Shown here one piece after another: positions 53,217-63,480 of a stretch of 64,000 nt of DNA (the first letter of the stretch is position 1; the number at the start of each line of letters is the position of its first letter). The position numbers were made by a program, and so were the translations under genes. The stretch comes from JAGOFO01 sp964522105 (lineage in GTDB: Bacteria; Myxococcota_A; UBA9042; DTJE01). Location of the stretch: positions 1 through 64,000 of the forward strand of contig CAZFVA010000001.1 in assembly GCA_964522105.1 (NCBI GenBank), read 5' to 3'. A model generated the notes under the pieces. It saw only the letters and a list, made by a program, of their open reading frames with translations. It did no database searches and had not been told where the DNA came from.

Positions 53217-56200
53217 ATGAAGGCCCGGTCGTTACTGGTGGGAATGCTGCTCGGCATACTGATGGCCCTTGGTTGCGCTACTGAAGTTGGCACAATTGAC
53301 AGGACACAGGCCGATAAGCTCGAAAAGAAGACTTTTGCCGGCGTATGGTTCCTGACTAATGAAGTCATCGACATCGCTTACAACGGGGCCTTCAGTTTTG
53401 TCGGGGAAATGAACTTCGGAGCCAACTCCAAGGTCGTCTTTGACATTCAAAAGGACATGCTCGTTGTCTATCCCGTCACCGAATACATTCAGGATTCGGA
53501 ACGGAAATTCCACAAGCAGAAGATATTCCGCTACTGGGATGACAACTGCATGACGTCTGAGTCGGAAAGTTACCAGTGCGTCGACGGCGTCGACAACCTG
53601 AACGACTCGGGCAAGCTTTGCTGCTTCGTCAACATGTATGTTGGCCAGCCGCTGGCTTCATTTGATATCACAAGCCATTTTGAAGTCTCACGTCAGTACA
53701 ACTCGGCGACTGGTGCTCAAAGCAACATCCTCGAGGAAAATGACTACGACAAAGAATGGTGGCAGCGCAAATGGTTCCGGGTCAACTGGGCCAGAAATAA
53801 CATCAATGACTACACGTTCATGGCCCGGATGATCAATCAGACATCTGTGGACTACTACGTTCAGTCATGGGAAACCGACAACCCGGACGCCCCGACGTTC
53901 ACCAGCGACTACATTGATGTCGTGGTTAAAGTGTTCGGCGAGCCTGCCAGCACCGGAAGCTGCGACGTTTACGCCGTGTCGACCGGCGACTGTACGTCTG
54001 CCGTGGTCAAATTCCGCACAGCGTTCAGAAAAGCTGACGTCGCGCAGAACTACGAACCGGCGCGTTACGGCAACGAAGAAGAACAGAATCTTTTCGGTTA
54101 CTTCCTTACATCCAGAAATGCCTGGGATGAAGACTACGGTGTAACGGAAGCTGGAAAAGTCAGCCTTCAGAACCGTTGGAACATCTGGCAGAACTCCTTC
54201 ACTGAAGAAGAAGTTCAGGTTGAAATGGAAGGACCGGACGGCAAGTACATGGTGTCAAAGCCTTGCTTCAAAGACCTTGAAGACAGCGGCTGCAACACGA
54301 AACTGGTTGATGGCATCAAAGAATTCTGCCGCGCCGACGACTGGTTTGCCCACGGTAATTGCGTTGTACGCAAGACACTTCCGTTCGTCGAACGCGGTCT
54401 GCGCCCGATTGTTTACCAGACTTCGGCCAACCTCCCCGAAGACTTCTGGCCGGCAACAAGGTTGATGGCCGAAGAATGGTCGAGCTCGTTCAAGGAAACT
54501 GTCGCATGGCTCTATTTCTGGGAAGAAAAGGGCATGATCCGCGGCTCTGAACGGGTCCGCGCCTGCGAAACCAATGCTGACTGCGCTGTTGGTGCCGTAG
54601 TCGATATGATGTTCGACCTGGATAAGGTTGACGACATTTCGATGCTGCCGACCAATACCAGCACCGGCAAGCCGATTTATTCATCTCTGTCACTGACCGC
54701 GGTCGTTGGCCCGGATGGAAAGGCTGTGACGATGCCGGACTGGGGTTATCCCGATGCACTGTCCGCCGCATGCGCCGTCAAATTTGTAAATATGGATAAA
54801 GCTGCCGCGACGCTGTCCGTCAATGGCGCGGCTCTGGTTACGGATCAGGAACCGATGACTGACAGTTCTTACAACCCGGCCATTCCGGCTTACACGAAAG
54901 TCGGTGCCGGATCGCTTGCCCTGTCTGTTACTTCGGGCGACAAGACGGCTGAAGCAACAGCAGCCTGCACCGCCAACCACAGCCTGGTCGTTGTATATAA
55001 CGGAACCGGCCTGGTCGTTGCTGATGCCAGCAAGTACCTTGCCAAAGGCATCCGCGTTGTGAACGCCAGTTCCGTCGCTGTTGACGTTTCCGTTAACGGC
55101 GCCATCCGCGCCTATAACGTGATTCCCGGTCAGAATTCCGGCTACAGCAGCGTCGGCGGCGGTATCTCCATGAAGGAAAACCCGGCAGACCAGATTCTGG
55201 CAGCCGGATTTATCCCTCAGCGCCTTGTGTGTGCCGAGACGGGAAGTCGTGGCGATGTGACGTGCTACCACACAACTACCCGCAGCTACTGCGCTGGATA
55301 CAATTCAGCTCTTGCCGAGAGCGATTTCGATCGCGTGGCTGAAATCAAGTCCAGACTTCCCGAGATGTTCGTCCTCTGTCACAACAGCTATCTCCCGGCG
55401 AACGCCGAGACCGGCGATCTGAACGATGACGAATACGTTTCAGCGTTTTACGCCCCGTGGGTTGATCTGAAGAACGCCACGGATGAAGACATTGCCAAGG
55501 CTCCGACCATGAATCCGTGCGTTGACTTCCAGTTTAACGCCGACAAGATGACCCAGGACGAAAAGCTGGCCCAGGCCACGGCAATGAAGAAAGCCGGTGA
55601 CTCACGCTACAGCATGGTTTACTGGGTTTCCGAAGCGCAGTTCTCGTCCCCGCTCGGCTACGGACCTACCGCCGCCGACCCGGACACCGGTGAAATCTTC
55701 TGGGGTATCGCCAACATTTATGGCGCTTACATCATTTATTACCAGAACCTGTACCGTGATTTCTTCGAGCTTCTTCGCGGCAACCTGAACACCGCTGACT
55801 ACATCACCGGTGAAAACATCCGCCGCTTCATACTCGCCAAGGAAGAATGGAATGAAGAAGAAGGCGGCGGAACAATTAACCGCAAGGCAGCCATGACATC
55901 ACTGGGCGACACGGCCAGGGACATCAAGGCTCACAAGGCCGCCCTTGAAAATTCGAAGATAGTCTCTCAGACGCTTTCCAACGAAAGCAAACGGGGCGTT
56001 TCCTTCAACAAAATGATCAGCACAATCCGCGATCTGCAGAAAGACAAGAACGTCATGTCTTCCCTGCCTGTCGTAAAACCGTCTTTCGGCGCCAGCAGAC
56101 TTGCCGCCCTCAAAGGCACCAAGTTTGAAGAGCTGCTGAACAACGAAGAAGTCGCGGCGGCAACCAAGGCAACCGGCCTTGAAAGCCCGCTCGACTGGAT

Positions 56201-58592
56201 GAACCTCGAAAACCTGAACAAAAAGGAAATCGAGCGTCATCGCTTCCTTGGCGAGAATTCGTACTGCTTCTATGAATTCGAGGACGAAGGACTGATCGGC
56301 ATCGTCAAGGCGTGGGCCTGCATGCCGGACGACACCCGCCCGAAGTGCGACACAGATACGTTCGACCCGCTCGGACGTGACAATGTTGCCAGCAGCGTCT
56401 GTTGTATTGATGATCCGGAATACCTTGGAAAGGCCGTCGGATACAGATTGTACGAAGGCGTTGTCATTCATGAAATCGGACACACGCTCGGCCTGCGGCA
56501 CAACTTCTCGGCCTCGACAGACTTGTTCAATTACTATGACAAGTACTACGACATCCGCGAAAAGGAAGCCATTCCGTGCGTTTCGTCATCAGAATGTGAC
56601 CAGGTCTCCGGTCAGTACTGCGCCGCCGGTTACTGCAAGATGAAACTTGCCAGCACATGCACGATCGACGCCGACTGCGGCGCGGTTGCAGAAGACGGAA
56701 CAGTCACCGTTTTTGACCACTACAAGTGCATTGATAACGCCTGTATTGACGTCAACCGCTGTGGACTTCACGGCGAATGTCCGACCGGTTCATACTGCGA
56801 CGGCAGCACAAAGATATGTCATGACGTCGCAACCGGCGACATGCTGACATCAGCGGTTACCGGCGGTGAACAGGTCGTGCGCCAGATGATTCCGCGCGCC
56901 GACATGACGAAAGCCGAAGCGGATCAAAGCCGTACGGTTTATCAGTACTCATCAATAATGGACTACGGCCAGAGATTCAATTCCGACATCCTCGGGATTG
57001 GAAAGTATGACCGTGGTGCCATCCGGTTCGGTTACGGTCGCCTTGCTGATGTTTACCGTAATGTCAGCAAGCTTCATAAAGCCATCCACATGACGACCCA
57101 GATTTATGGCGATTCTGACGACACAAGCAACTCATACAACCTGGATACGTGGGGGTGGAACGGCGGCGTCTACTTCAGCCAGTTCTACTACCTTAACAAC
57201 AGCATCGGTGTTGACCAGAACCGCAGTGAAGGCGTGTGGGCCAACAACCGCGTACCTACCCCGTACGAAAAGATTCGTGACGAACACAACCTGGCTCTGA
57301 ACTACTACCGCCAGGAAAATGACTACTCGTACGTCATGGTTCCGTACAAGTATCAGGGCGACGAATGGCGTGGCAACGTTGGATGCTACACATGGGATAC
57401 CGGCGTAGATATCCTTGAAATCATCCACAGCATGAACATTCAGCTGTCCCAGTACTATCTGATGGATGCTTTCAAGCGTGAACGCTATGGATTCGGTCTG
57501 AATGCCAACCCGGCAAGCTATATGGCCAGAATTCAGGAAAGATACATGGACCCGATGAAAGGCGCGGCCATGTACTACGCTCTGTATGCTCATATCCTGA
57601 AGAACTACTCGTGGCGCGCAAGCTGGGCCAATGCCAGAATGATGGGATGGGGCCTGCGTCGTTCTTCCGAGTACGGCTTCGAAATTCTTGCAAACTCGAT
57701 GGTTTCACCGGCCCCCGGTTCGTTCAAATTGAACATTGCAACGAACACATTTGAAAACATCAGCTTCAGTGAAAATGCTGCCGGCAGCGAAATGAACATT
57801 CCGCTGGGCGAAGGCAAATACCCCTACACCACCTTCTGGGATGGCGCCGGGTACTACTATTTCCAGCACGCCCAGTTCATGGGTGCGTTCTGGGAAAAGA
57901 TGGCTTCCCTGATGACACTGACCGACTCGACTGTTTACTTCACGTCGAACTACGTCGGCGAACAGCTCAACATCGGCGTGGGCACCAGCATCGGGTTCAA
58001 TACACTTTACCCGCGTCTGCTGGTTGAACTGCTCGGCGGTATCGCAGCCGAAGAGCCGGCCTACTTCGCTTATGAAGCTGATTCCAACAAGTGGGCTCCG
58101 CACAAGTATTTCGACACGGCCAACATGGACGCCTACACAATTCAGCCGGCGCCTTACTTCACTACGCTTGGTCCGGTAACCGGCAATGTGGTGGAACCGT
58201 CAGTTGATAACCTGACGTTGAAAATGTACGCAATGCTTTATGGCATGGCGTACCTGCCTGCATCGTTTAACCCGGCGTTCGTTGACTCTTTCGCGATTTG
58301 CCTTGAAGGTTCGGCTGAATGTCACGACATCGGGCCGGCATCCGGCATTGTCCGCAAACCGTTTATAGATCCGTTCAGTGGCAAGACCTACCTGGTCTGG
58401 GCCCCGACGTATGCCACCGACTGGTTCTCGCCGAACGAGACCATCGTCGACAAGGCCAATACGATTAAGACTGAATGGGAAGCGGCCTCTGTCGAAGACA
58501 AGCCTGCCCTTGAGCAGGAACTGCGGCAGCTCATCGAAGTGCTCGACATGATGCGCGGTATCTATCAGGTATACAGCGCTATAAAGATCTGA
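53217..58592 (+). CDS. Giant metzincin-like lipoprotein A
   Basis: 1791 residues. Lipoprotein signal ending ALGC, then ATEVGTIDRTQ, a segment shared with the next gene. The zinc motif HEIGHTLGLRH (1085-1095) has the HExxHxxGxxH form of metzincins; the Met-turn SSIMDYG is at about 1248. Between them (about 1120-1215) is an insert of Cys-rich, EGF-like character. A second insert (about 515-680) has repeats like VKFVNMDKAAATLSVNG and IRVVNASSVAVDVSVNG, resembling DUF4397. The remainder is unassigned. It is predicted to be an outer-membrane-anchored zinc protease. ATG 53217 follows GGAGG. Codon use suggests good expression. Confidence 0.85.
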   Translation: MKARSLLVGMLLGILMALGCATEVGTIDRTQADKLEKKTFAGVWFLTNEVIDIAYNGAFSFVGEMNFGANSKVVFDIQKDMLVVYPVTEYIQDSERKFHKQKIFRYWDDNCMTSESESYQCVDGVDNLNDSGKLCCFVNMYVGQPLASFDITSHFEVSRQYNSATGAQSNILEENDYDKEWWQRKWFRVNWARNNINDYTFMARMINQTSVDYYVQSWETDNPDAPTFTSDYIDVVVKVFGEPASTGSCDVYAVSTGDCTSAVVKFRTAFRKADVAQNYEPARYGNEEEQNLFGYFLTSRNAWDEDYGVTEAGKVSLQNRWNIWQNSFTEEEVQVEMEGPDGKYMVSKPCFKDLEDSGCNTKLVDGIKEFCRADDWFAHGNCVVRKTLPFVERGLRPIVYQTSANLPEDFWPATRLMAEEWSSSFKETVAWLYFWEEKGMIRGSERVRACETNADCAVGAVVDMMFDLDKVDDISMLPTNTSTGKPIYSSLSLTAVVGPDGKAVTMPDWGYPDALSAACAVKFVNMDKAAATLSVNGAALVTDQEPMTDSSYNPAIPAYTKVGAGSLALSVTSGDKTAEATAACTANHSLVVVYNGTGLVVADASKYLAKGIRVVNASSVAVDVSVNGAIRAYNVIPGQNSGYSSVGGGISMKENPADQILAAGFIPQRLVCAETGSRGDVTCYHTTTRSYCAGYNSALAESDFDRVAEIKSRLPEMFVLCHNSYLPANAETGDLNDDEYVSAFYAPWVDLKNATDEDIAKAPTMNPCVDFQFNADKMTQDEKLAQATAMKKAGDSRYSMVYWVSEAQFSSPLGYGPTAADPDTGEIFWGIANIYGAYIIYYQNLYRDFFELLRGNLNTADYITGENIRRFILAKEEWNEEEGGGTINRKAAMTSLGDTARDIKAHKAALENSKIVSQTLSNESKRGVSFNKMISTIRDLQKDKNVMSSLPVVKPSFGASRLAALKGTKFEELLNNEEVAAATKATGLESPLDWMNLENLNKKEIERHRFLGENSYCFYEFEDEGLIGIVKAWACMPDDTRPKCDTDTFDPLGRDNVASSVCCIDDPEYLGKAVGYRLYEGVVIHEIGHTLGLRHNFSASTDLFNYYDKYYDIREKEAIPCVSSSECDQVSGQYCAAGYCKMKLASTCTIDADCGAVAEDGTVTVFDHYKCIDNACIDVNRCGLHGECPTGSYCDGSTKICHDVATGDMLTSAVTGGEQVVRQMIPRADMTKAEADQSRTVYQYSSIMDYGQRFNSDILGIGKYDRGAIRFGYGRLADVYRNVSKLHKAIHMTTQIYGDSDDTSNSYNLDTWGWNGGVYFSQFYYLNNSIGVDQNRSEGVWANNRVPTPYEKIRDEHNLALNYYRQENDYSYVMVPYKYQGDEWRGNVGCYTWDTGVDILEIIHSMNIQLSQYYLMDAFKRERYGFGLNANPASYMARIQERYMDPMKGAAMYYALYAHILKNYSWRASWANARMMGWGLRRSSEYGFEILANSMVSPAPGSFKLNIATNTFENISFSENAAGSEMNIPLGEGKYPYTTFWDGAGYYYFQHAQFMGAFWEKMASLMTLTDSTVYFTSNYVGEQLNIGVGTSIGFNTLYPRLLVELLGGIAAEEPAYFAYEADSNKWAPHKYFDTANMDAYTIQPAPYFTTLGPVTGNVVEPSVDNLTLKMYAMLYGMAYLPASFNPAFVDSFAICLEGSAECHDIGPASGIVRKPFIDPFSGKTYLVWAPTYATDWFSPNETIVDKANTIKTEWEAASVEDKPALEQELRQLIEVLDMMRGIYQVYSAIKI

Positions 58593-58662
58593 TTAGGGGA
58601 ATGACCAGATGAAAACGGCCAAATTCTACAATGTCATCGACCTCGTCAGAGGAGGAGCTGTG

Positions 58663-61600
58663 ATGAATCGTTTTACAAGTTTTGCTTTGCTTTCAGCAGC
58701 CGTATGGGTGCTGTTTGCCGGTTGCGCTCAGGACGTCGGGACCGTTGATCGTGTCCAGGACAACTATGTAAAGAAGTCGGACCTTCTTTTCAACGAAAAC
58801 GGCACCAGAAAAGAATGGTATTTCAGACTGACGGTAACCGAGACGCCCTACGCCTCGGCTTACACGTTCCCTGGAAACCAGGATCCGATTCAGCGCGGTG
58901 TGTTTGAAATTCAGGAAGATTACCTTTATTTCTACCGCACCTACTCGTTCGTCGCAGGTGAAGACAGCGACAACCCGCGTCTTGACACCCAGACGAAGCT
59001 GATGAACGCTGACGGAACCCCGTACCTGATTGACGGCAACGAAGTCTGGCGCGACAAAAACTCGCCCCTGATGGCCTATCCAATCACGAAGCACTTCGAC
59101 ATTATCTGGGACTACAACCCGGTTACGGGCGAGCCTGGAAACGTCAAGGTTGAAAACTCGTCTGACCGCATGTGGTATGACCGTGAATTCGTCAGGGCGG
59201 ACTGGGGCGCCAACATGCTCCCGACGTACCTCAACAAATTCCAGGCCGAAAATGCGTACCAGACGATTCTTCTGGACGCATCAGTCGCACCGGAACTTGA
59301 AGCCAACCTGACACCGTCCACCGGATACATGGAATTCCAGAATATGATCATTGCCGGCGTCCAGACAGATTATCTGGACGGATATGGCGACATCCCGATT
59401 TGCTGGTACTACCCCTGGTACGCCGGCGGTCTGTACGAATGTGTTTCAGAAAAGATCAAACTTCGCAGTTCGTTCATGGTCGTTGATATTGCCCGCGAAG
59501 ACGAATACACCCCGATTCAGTACTCAGACTACGATCAGGAAAGATTCGGCTTCTTCCGCGCGGAAAGACTTCGCTGGGACAAAGACTACGGCACCGTTTA
59601 CAGCCTTTTCCAGAGATACGCCACCAGATTTGATATCTGGAAGAAGGACGCAGATGGCAAGATCATCGGCGTTCGCCCGATCGTCTATCACGTCAGCGTA
59701 GGCTACCCGAACAACATGGTATCCGAAGCGGCTTTGATGGCGGCTGAATGGTCAAAGGCATTTGATGCCACAGTCCGCAGCGTTACCGGCAAGGAAATCA
59801 ACGAACTTCCCGCGTACTCTCAGAATGGCGGGCAGATCCTTGATGCCGATGGCAATGCAGTCTTCGTCGACCATATGTTCATCGTCTGTGAAAACAACCA
59901 GACCGATGTTGATGGCCGTGATGATGTCGAAGGCACCCTGCTGACAGACGAAGCAATCTGCGGCTCCCTCGAAAACCCGAAAGTTAACGGCGACATGCGC
60001 TACAGCTTCCTGTACTCGGTTAACGAACCGATGCAGTATGGCCTTTACGGTTATGGACCGCCGGCATGGGATCCCCTCAGCGGCAGAATCATCACCGGTA
60101 CAGCATACGTCTATAACGCTGCCTTCCACACCAGTGCCGTCAGGGCGATCGACATGATCGAGCTGCTGTCCGGCGTCAAATCGTTCCGTGAAATCGCCGA
60201 TGCGACTTACATTGAACAGATGATGAAGAACGACAGACTCCAGCAGTTTTCATACTGGAGAAACGGCTACACGAATGAAGAAGCCAAGGCTGTGGTTGAC
60301 AAGCTTGTCACACCGGAAGTTTCTGACGCTCTTACCGGCAACGCAGTCATTAAAGCTGATCAGTCCCCGGTTGCCGGTCGCATGAACATCATCAACAATT
60401 CACCGGAACTGGAACAACTGTTCGTGAATGCTGATGTTCGCTGGCTGTTCAAGGACCCGACACTGGTAAATGAAAAAGGCCAGGCCCAGTCCGCGAATTT
60501 CAGTGATGAAAACAAGACCGATTCCAACCTGATGGAAAAGTATTCCCTCAGTAAATGGGCACATGCCGGCGGAACAAAGAAGATCATCGAAGACCTTCAG
60601 AAAACGACGGCAGCCGGCATTGACCGGGCGGAATACTATGATGGCGCCATTATGGGCCTCGCAAACGACTACAAGAAAAAGTATGACGCCGCCGTCTGCG
60701 CCGATCTGAAAGGACAGGCCGGACTTGTTTACAAATTCTCGGATTTCAATGATTCACATCCGTGTAACGTTGCCGACCTGATCGAACAGCTTCGTGCCGC
60801 CCTTGTGGTTGCGAACAATGGAAGCCCGTTCGGTTATAAGACCATTTCCAACCCGACACCTCTTGAACTGTCCTGCTATGACCCGACAGTCAAGGCATCG
60901 CAGAAGGCGATGATCGACATTCTGGACAGCATCAGACCGCAGTACATTGATGAGATCCAGCAGTTGATTTTCTACGGCGTTGCAATCCATGAACTGGGCC
61001 ATTCTGTCGGCCTGCGCCACAACTTCGAAGCTTCGACCGATGCGATGAATTTCCCGCGTGAATACTGGGATCTGAAGGTCAAGAAGAACGGCGACAACTT
61101 CGATGCGCTCGGACTGTTCAAGGAAACCCCGGAACAGGTCGCCGCAAGCATGAGAATGTACCAGTACTCGTCGGTCATGGACTACTACATGAAGTTCAAC
61201 ATGCCCTGGCTCGGCCTCGGTCTGTATGACATCGCGGCCATCAAGTATGCTTACGGCAACCTGGTCGAAGTGTACAAAGACAAGCCGGACACCGCCGATT
61301 ACGACAAGTACATCAACGTAGACCCGACGAAGGGACTGCCGGACAACACGCCGTCGTTCAAAGATCGTGGCGAGGGATTCGGTCTGGCTCTTCGCAGAAT
61401 TCACCACACGGAATACCCGAACATGTTCGGCGATGTGGACAAGATGTATGACCGCGTGGACGTGGACAAGGCCGACATTTACGGCCAGAAATGCGAATCC
61501 GAAGGCGCGTCATGCGGCGAAGGAAAGGTCTGCAAAAAGGTATTTGAAGGCCTCCTGTGCTCGCTTGATAAAACCGTTGTCCCGTACCGTTTCGGTTCGG

Positions 61601-63015
61601 ACGAAATGGCTTTCTATCTTCCGACTGTCGCGATGTGGGATGAAGGCGTAGACGCTTACGAAATCGCCAGAAACACCGCCGAAAACTACGAAAATCAGTG
61701 GGTTTTCCGTGGATACTGGCACCAGGATCCGACCTTCTGGCCCTCGTACTACGACAACGCAATCCGCTATGACTTCATAATCATGAAGAATCAGTTCCAG
61801 TGGTGGGCTGTCAACTTCAAGGTGTTCAACAACGCTGACTACTGGCAGACCACTTTCGGCCAGTCATGGGACAAGGACATTAACGGCGGCCTGCCCGGCT
61901 CGCTGGCGACTTCACTGTCGTTCAACGTCTTTGCCGGTACGTTCGGCCGCCCGATTCCGGAAGCCTACGGCTACAACTGGAAGAAGGACCGTTTCGAACC
62001 CAGAGATGACGTCAACACCGATGCGTACAGAAACCAGATCTATCTGCTTGAAGAAGACGGCGCCAGGCCGATCTACTCGAACTGGGACTACAATTACTAT
62101 GATCCGGTGGTCACGTCAGCCGGTACGATCTACGACAGACTGGCTGCATTTGAAATGCTGACCGACCCGCGCAACTACTTCATCGGCACCGACAAGCAGG
62201 CTGACGTGAAGAAGTACTATGTGAACTACGGCTCAGTCTTCCGTGATGGCGTTAACAACCTGCTGGGCGGGTTGCTGGCAAACAACGCGGACAATTACGG
62301 CTGGTGCATTCTTCTGCATCCTGTCAGCGATCAGCCGATCGGCTTCGGACCACGTGATTTCGTCGGCAGCGATTACGCCAGCGCAGGCTGCCTTGAACAG
62401 TACAAAGGCTGCTTCACGAAGAGCGGCAGTGCGCCGGACAAGCTTCGTTCAATTCACCGCGCTGATGAATCGGTAACCAATCCGTGCGCAACTGGTGAAA
62501 TGCTGGCTGACGTCGAAGGTAAGGCCCTTGAGCCGGAACCACAGTACACGTTCCCGACCACCCAGTTCCGTATTCCAATGCTGGCCGCCTATTACGGGTT
62601 CTCGATGCTGACCTCCAACTTCGACCGGTCATTCATGGATATGACCCGCGTCTGGCTGCAGGGCGATGCATTTGATATCACGATGCCGGTCGGCGCTATA
62701 ATCGCGACGTGTGAAGATCGCTTCACAGGCAAGATTTACACAGCGTACAAGCTTAATGATGGCAAGTACTACCCCGGTTACGACCTGGTCAAGCAGTGTG
62801 ACGAAATCTACAGGTGCTACGACGAAGTACTTAACGATTCACTGACACCGGATGAAACCAAGAAGTGCGAAATCATTGCCAAGACGTCCAAGGCGATCTC
62901 GGAACTGACGATTGACGACCTGCGCGGCACATACCTGTGGCATCCGCTGCAGTTCCTTGTCGGCAAGCTTGAGCTGATCCGCACCATGTACGTTGACTAC
63001 GAATTCAACTACTGA
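58663..63015 (+). CDS. Giant metzincin-like lipoprotein B
   Basis: 1450 residues. Lipoprotein signal ending FAGC, then AQDVGTVDRVQ, matching the start of lipoprotein A. Zinc motif HELGHSVGLRHNF at 776-788 and Met-turn SSVMDYY at about 839, so it has a shorter spacer than A (no Cys-rich insert there). A small Cys-rich segment (CESEGASCGEGKVC) lies after the Met-turn instead. It lacks the DUF4397-like insert. Several blocks align with A (YRDF/FRAERLRWDKDYG and TYLVWAP-like ends). Two ribosome binding sites exist: GGGGA before ATG 58609 and AGGAGG before ATG 58663; the latter gives a normal-length signal peptide. Probably co-transcribed with A (70 bases apart). Confidence 0.85.
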   Translation: MNRFTSFALLSAAVWVLFAGCAQDVGTVDRVQDNYVKKSDLLFNENGTRKEWYFRLTVTETPYASAYTFPGNQDPIQRGVFEIQEDYLYFYRTYSFVAGEDSDNPRLDTQTKLMNADGTPYLIDGNEVWRDKNSPLMAYPITKHFDIIWDYNPVTGEPGNVKVENSSDRMWYDREFVRADWGANMLPTYLNKFQAENAYQTILLDASVAPELEANLTPSTGYMEFQNMIIAGVQTDYLDGYGDIPICWYYPWYAGGLYECVSEKIKLRSSFMVVDIAREDEYTPIQYSDYDQERFGFFRAERLRWDKDYGTVYSLFQRYATRFDIWKKDADGKIIGVRPIVYHVSVGYPNNMVSEAALMAAEWSKAFDATVRSVTGKEINELPAYSQNGGQILDADGNAVFVDHMFIVCENNQTDVDGRDDVEGTLLTDEAICGSLENPKVNGDMRYSFLYSVNEPMQYGLYGYGPPAWDPLSGRIITGTAYVYNAAFHTSAVRAIDMIELLSGVKSFREIADATYIEQMMKNDRLQQFSYWRNGYTNEEAKAVVDKLVTPEVSDALTGNAVIKADQSPVAGRMNIINNSPELEQLFVNADVRWLFKDPTLVNEKGQAQSANFSDENKTDSNLMEKYSLSKWAHAGGTKKIIEDLQKTTAAGIDRAEYYDGAIMGLANDYKKKYDAAVCADLKGQAGLVYKFSDFNDSHPCNVADLIEQLRAALVVANNGSPFGYKTISNPTPLELSCYDPTVKASQKAMIDILDSIRPQYIDEIQQLIFYGVAIHELGHSVGLRHNFEASTDAMNFPREYWDLKVKKNGDNFDALGLFKETPEQVAASMRMYQYSSVMDYYMKFNMPWLGLGLYDIAAIKYAYGNLVEVYKDKPDTADYDKYINVDPTKGLPDNTPSFKDRGEGFGLALRRIHHTEYPNMFGDVDKMYDRVDVDKADIYGQKCESEGASCGEGKVCKKVFEGLLCSLDKTVVPYRFGSDEMAFYLPTVAMWDEGVDAYEIARNTAENYENQWVFRGYWHQDPTFWPSYYDNAIRYDFIIMKNQFQWWAVNFKVFNNADYWQTTFGQSWDKDINGGLPGSLATSLSFNVFAGTFGRPIPEAYGYNWKKDRFEPRDDVNTDAYRNQIYLLEEDGARPIYSNWDYNYYDPVVTSAGTIYDRLAAFEMLTDPRNYFIGTDKQADVKKYYVNYGSVFRDGVNNLLGGLLANNADNYGWCILLHPVSDQPIGFGPRDFVGSDYASAGCLEQYKGCFTKSGSAPDKLRSIHRADESVTNPCATGEMLADVEGKALEPEPQYTFPTTQFRIPMLAAYYGFSMLTSNFDRSFMDMTRVWLQGDAFDITMPVGAIIATCEDRFTGKIYTAYKLNDGKYYPGYDLVKQCDEIYRCYDEVLNDSLTPDETKKCEIIAKTSKAISELTIDDLRGTYLWHPLQFLVGKLELIRTMYVDYEFNY

Positions 63016-63067
63016 TCCCCCTGCTGATCCAATTTCCGCACCAACGCATCACACACCATCACAGCGG

Positions 63068-63096
63068 TTGTGAACCGAACAAAAAAGCAGGATAAT
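63068..63096 (+). promoter_or_regulatory. Possible promoter of the DUF4398 lipoprotein operon
   Basis: TTGTGA (63068-63073) and GATAAT (63091-63096) with a 17-base spacer, 61 bases before the GTG start at 63157. Confidence 0.4.
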
Positions 63097-63156
63097 CAGC
63101 TTCCAGTCAAGATCGTCGGACATCTGGCCAGACTGGAACATGACTCGGAGGGCGAC

Positions 63157-63480
63157 GTGAAAAGGGCCGTCTGGTTTCTTTCGCTGTTAATGCTTGTTGC
63201 CGCAGGATGCGGTCCAATTTCTGCGACCAAAGCGATTTCAAGGGCGGAACGGTCACTGGCGGCAGCAGAAGCTGCCGGAGCCGAGGCCAAGTGCCCGTAT
63301 GAACACACCGGTGCTGTCGCTTTCCTTGAATACGCCCGTGACCGTGAAGGCATATCCGAATTCGAAGCTGCTGCCATGTTTGCTGACAAGGCTTTCAATC
63401 TTGCGGAACAGGCGAAGGTAAAGGCCGCCCTTACGGGCGACGGCAAGCAGGCTCAGCTTGAATCAGGGGGTTCAAAATGA
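63157..63480 (+). CDS. Small DUF4398-like lipoprotein
   Basis: 107 residues from GTG 63157, which follows GGAGG and gives a lipoprotein signal ending VAAGC. The mature part is Ala/Glu-rich and helical (ISRAERSLAAAEAAGAEAKC, FEAAAMFADKAFNLAEQAKV), with the alternating pattern of the DUF4398 family, often found beside OmpA-like proteins. The gene overlaps the next one (ATGA), so the two are co-translated and likely work together at the outer membrane or wall. An in-frame ATG at 63070 would add 29 residues before the signal and is less likely. Confidence 0.8.
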   Translation: MKRAVWFLSLLMLVAAGCGPISATKAISRAERSLAAAEAAGAEAKCPYEHTGAVAFLEYARDREGISEFEAAAMFADKAFNLAEQAKVKAALTGDGKQAQLESGGSK

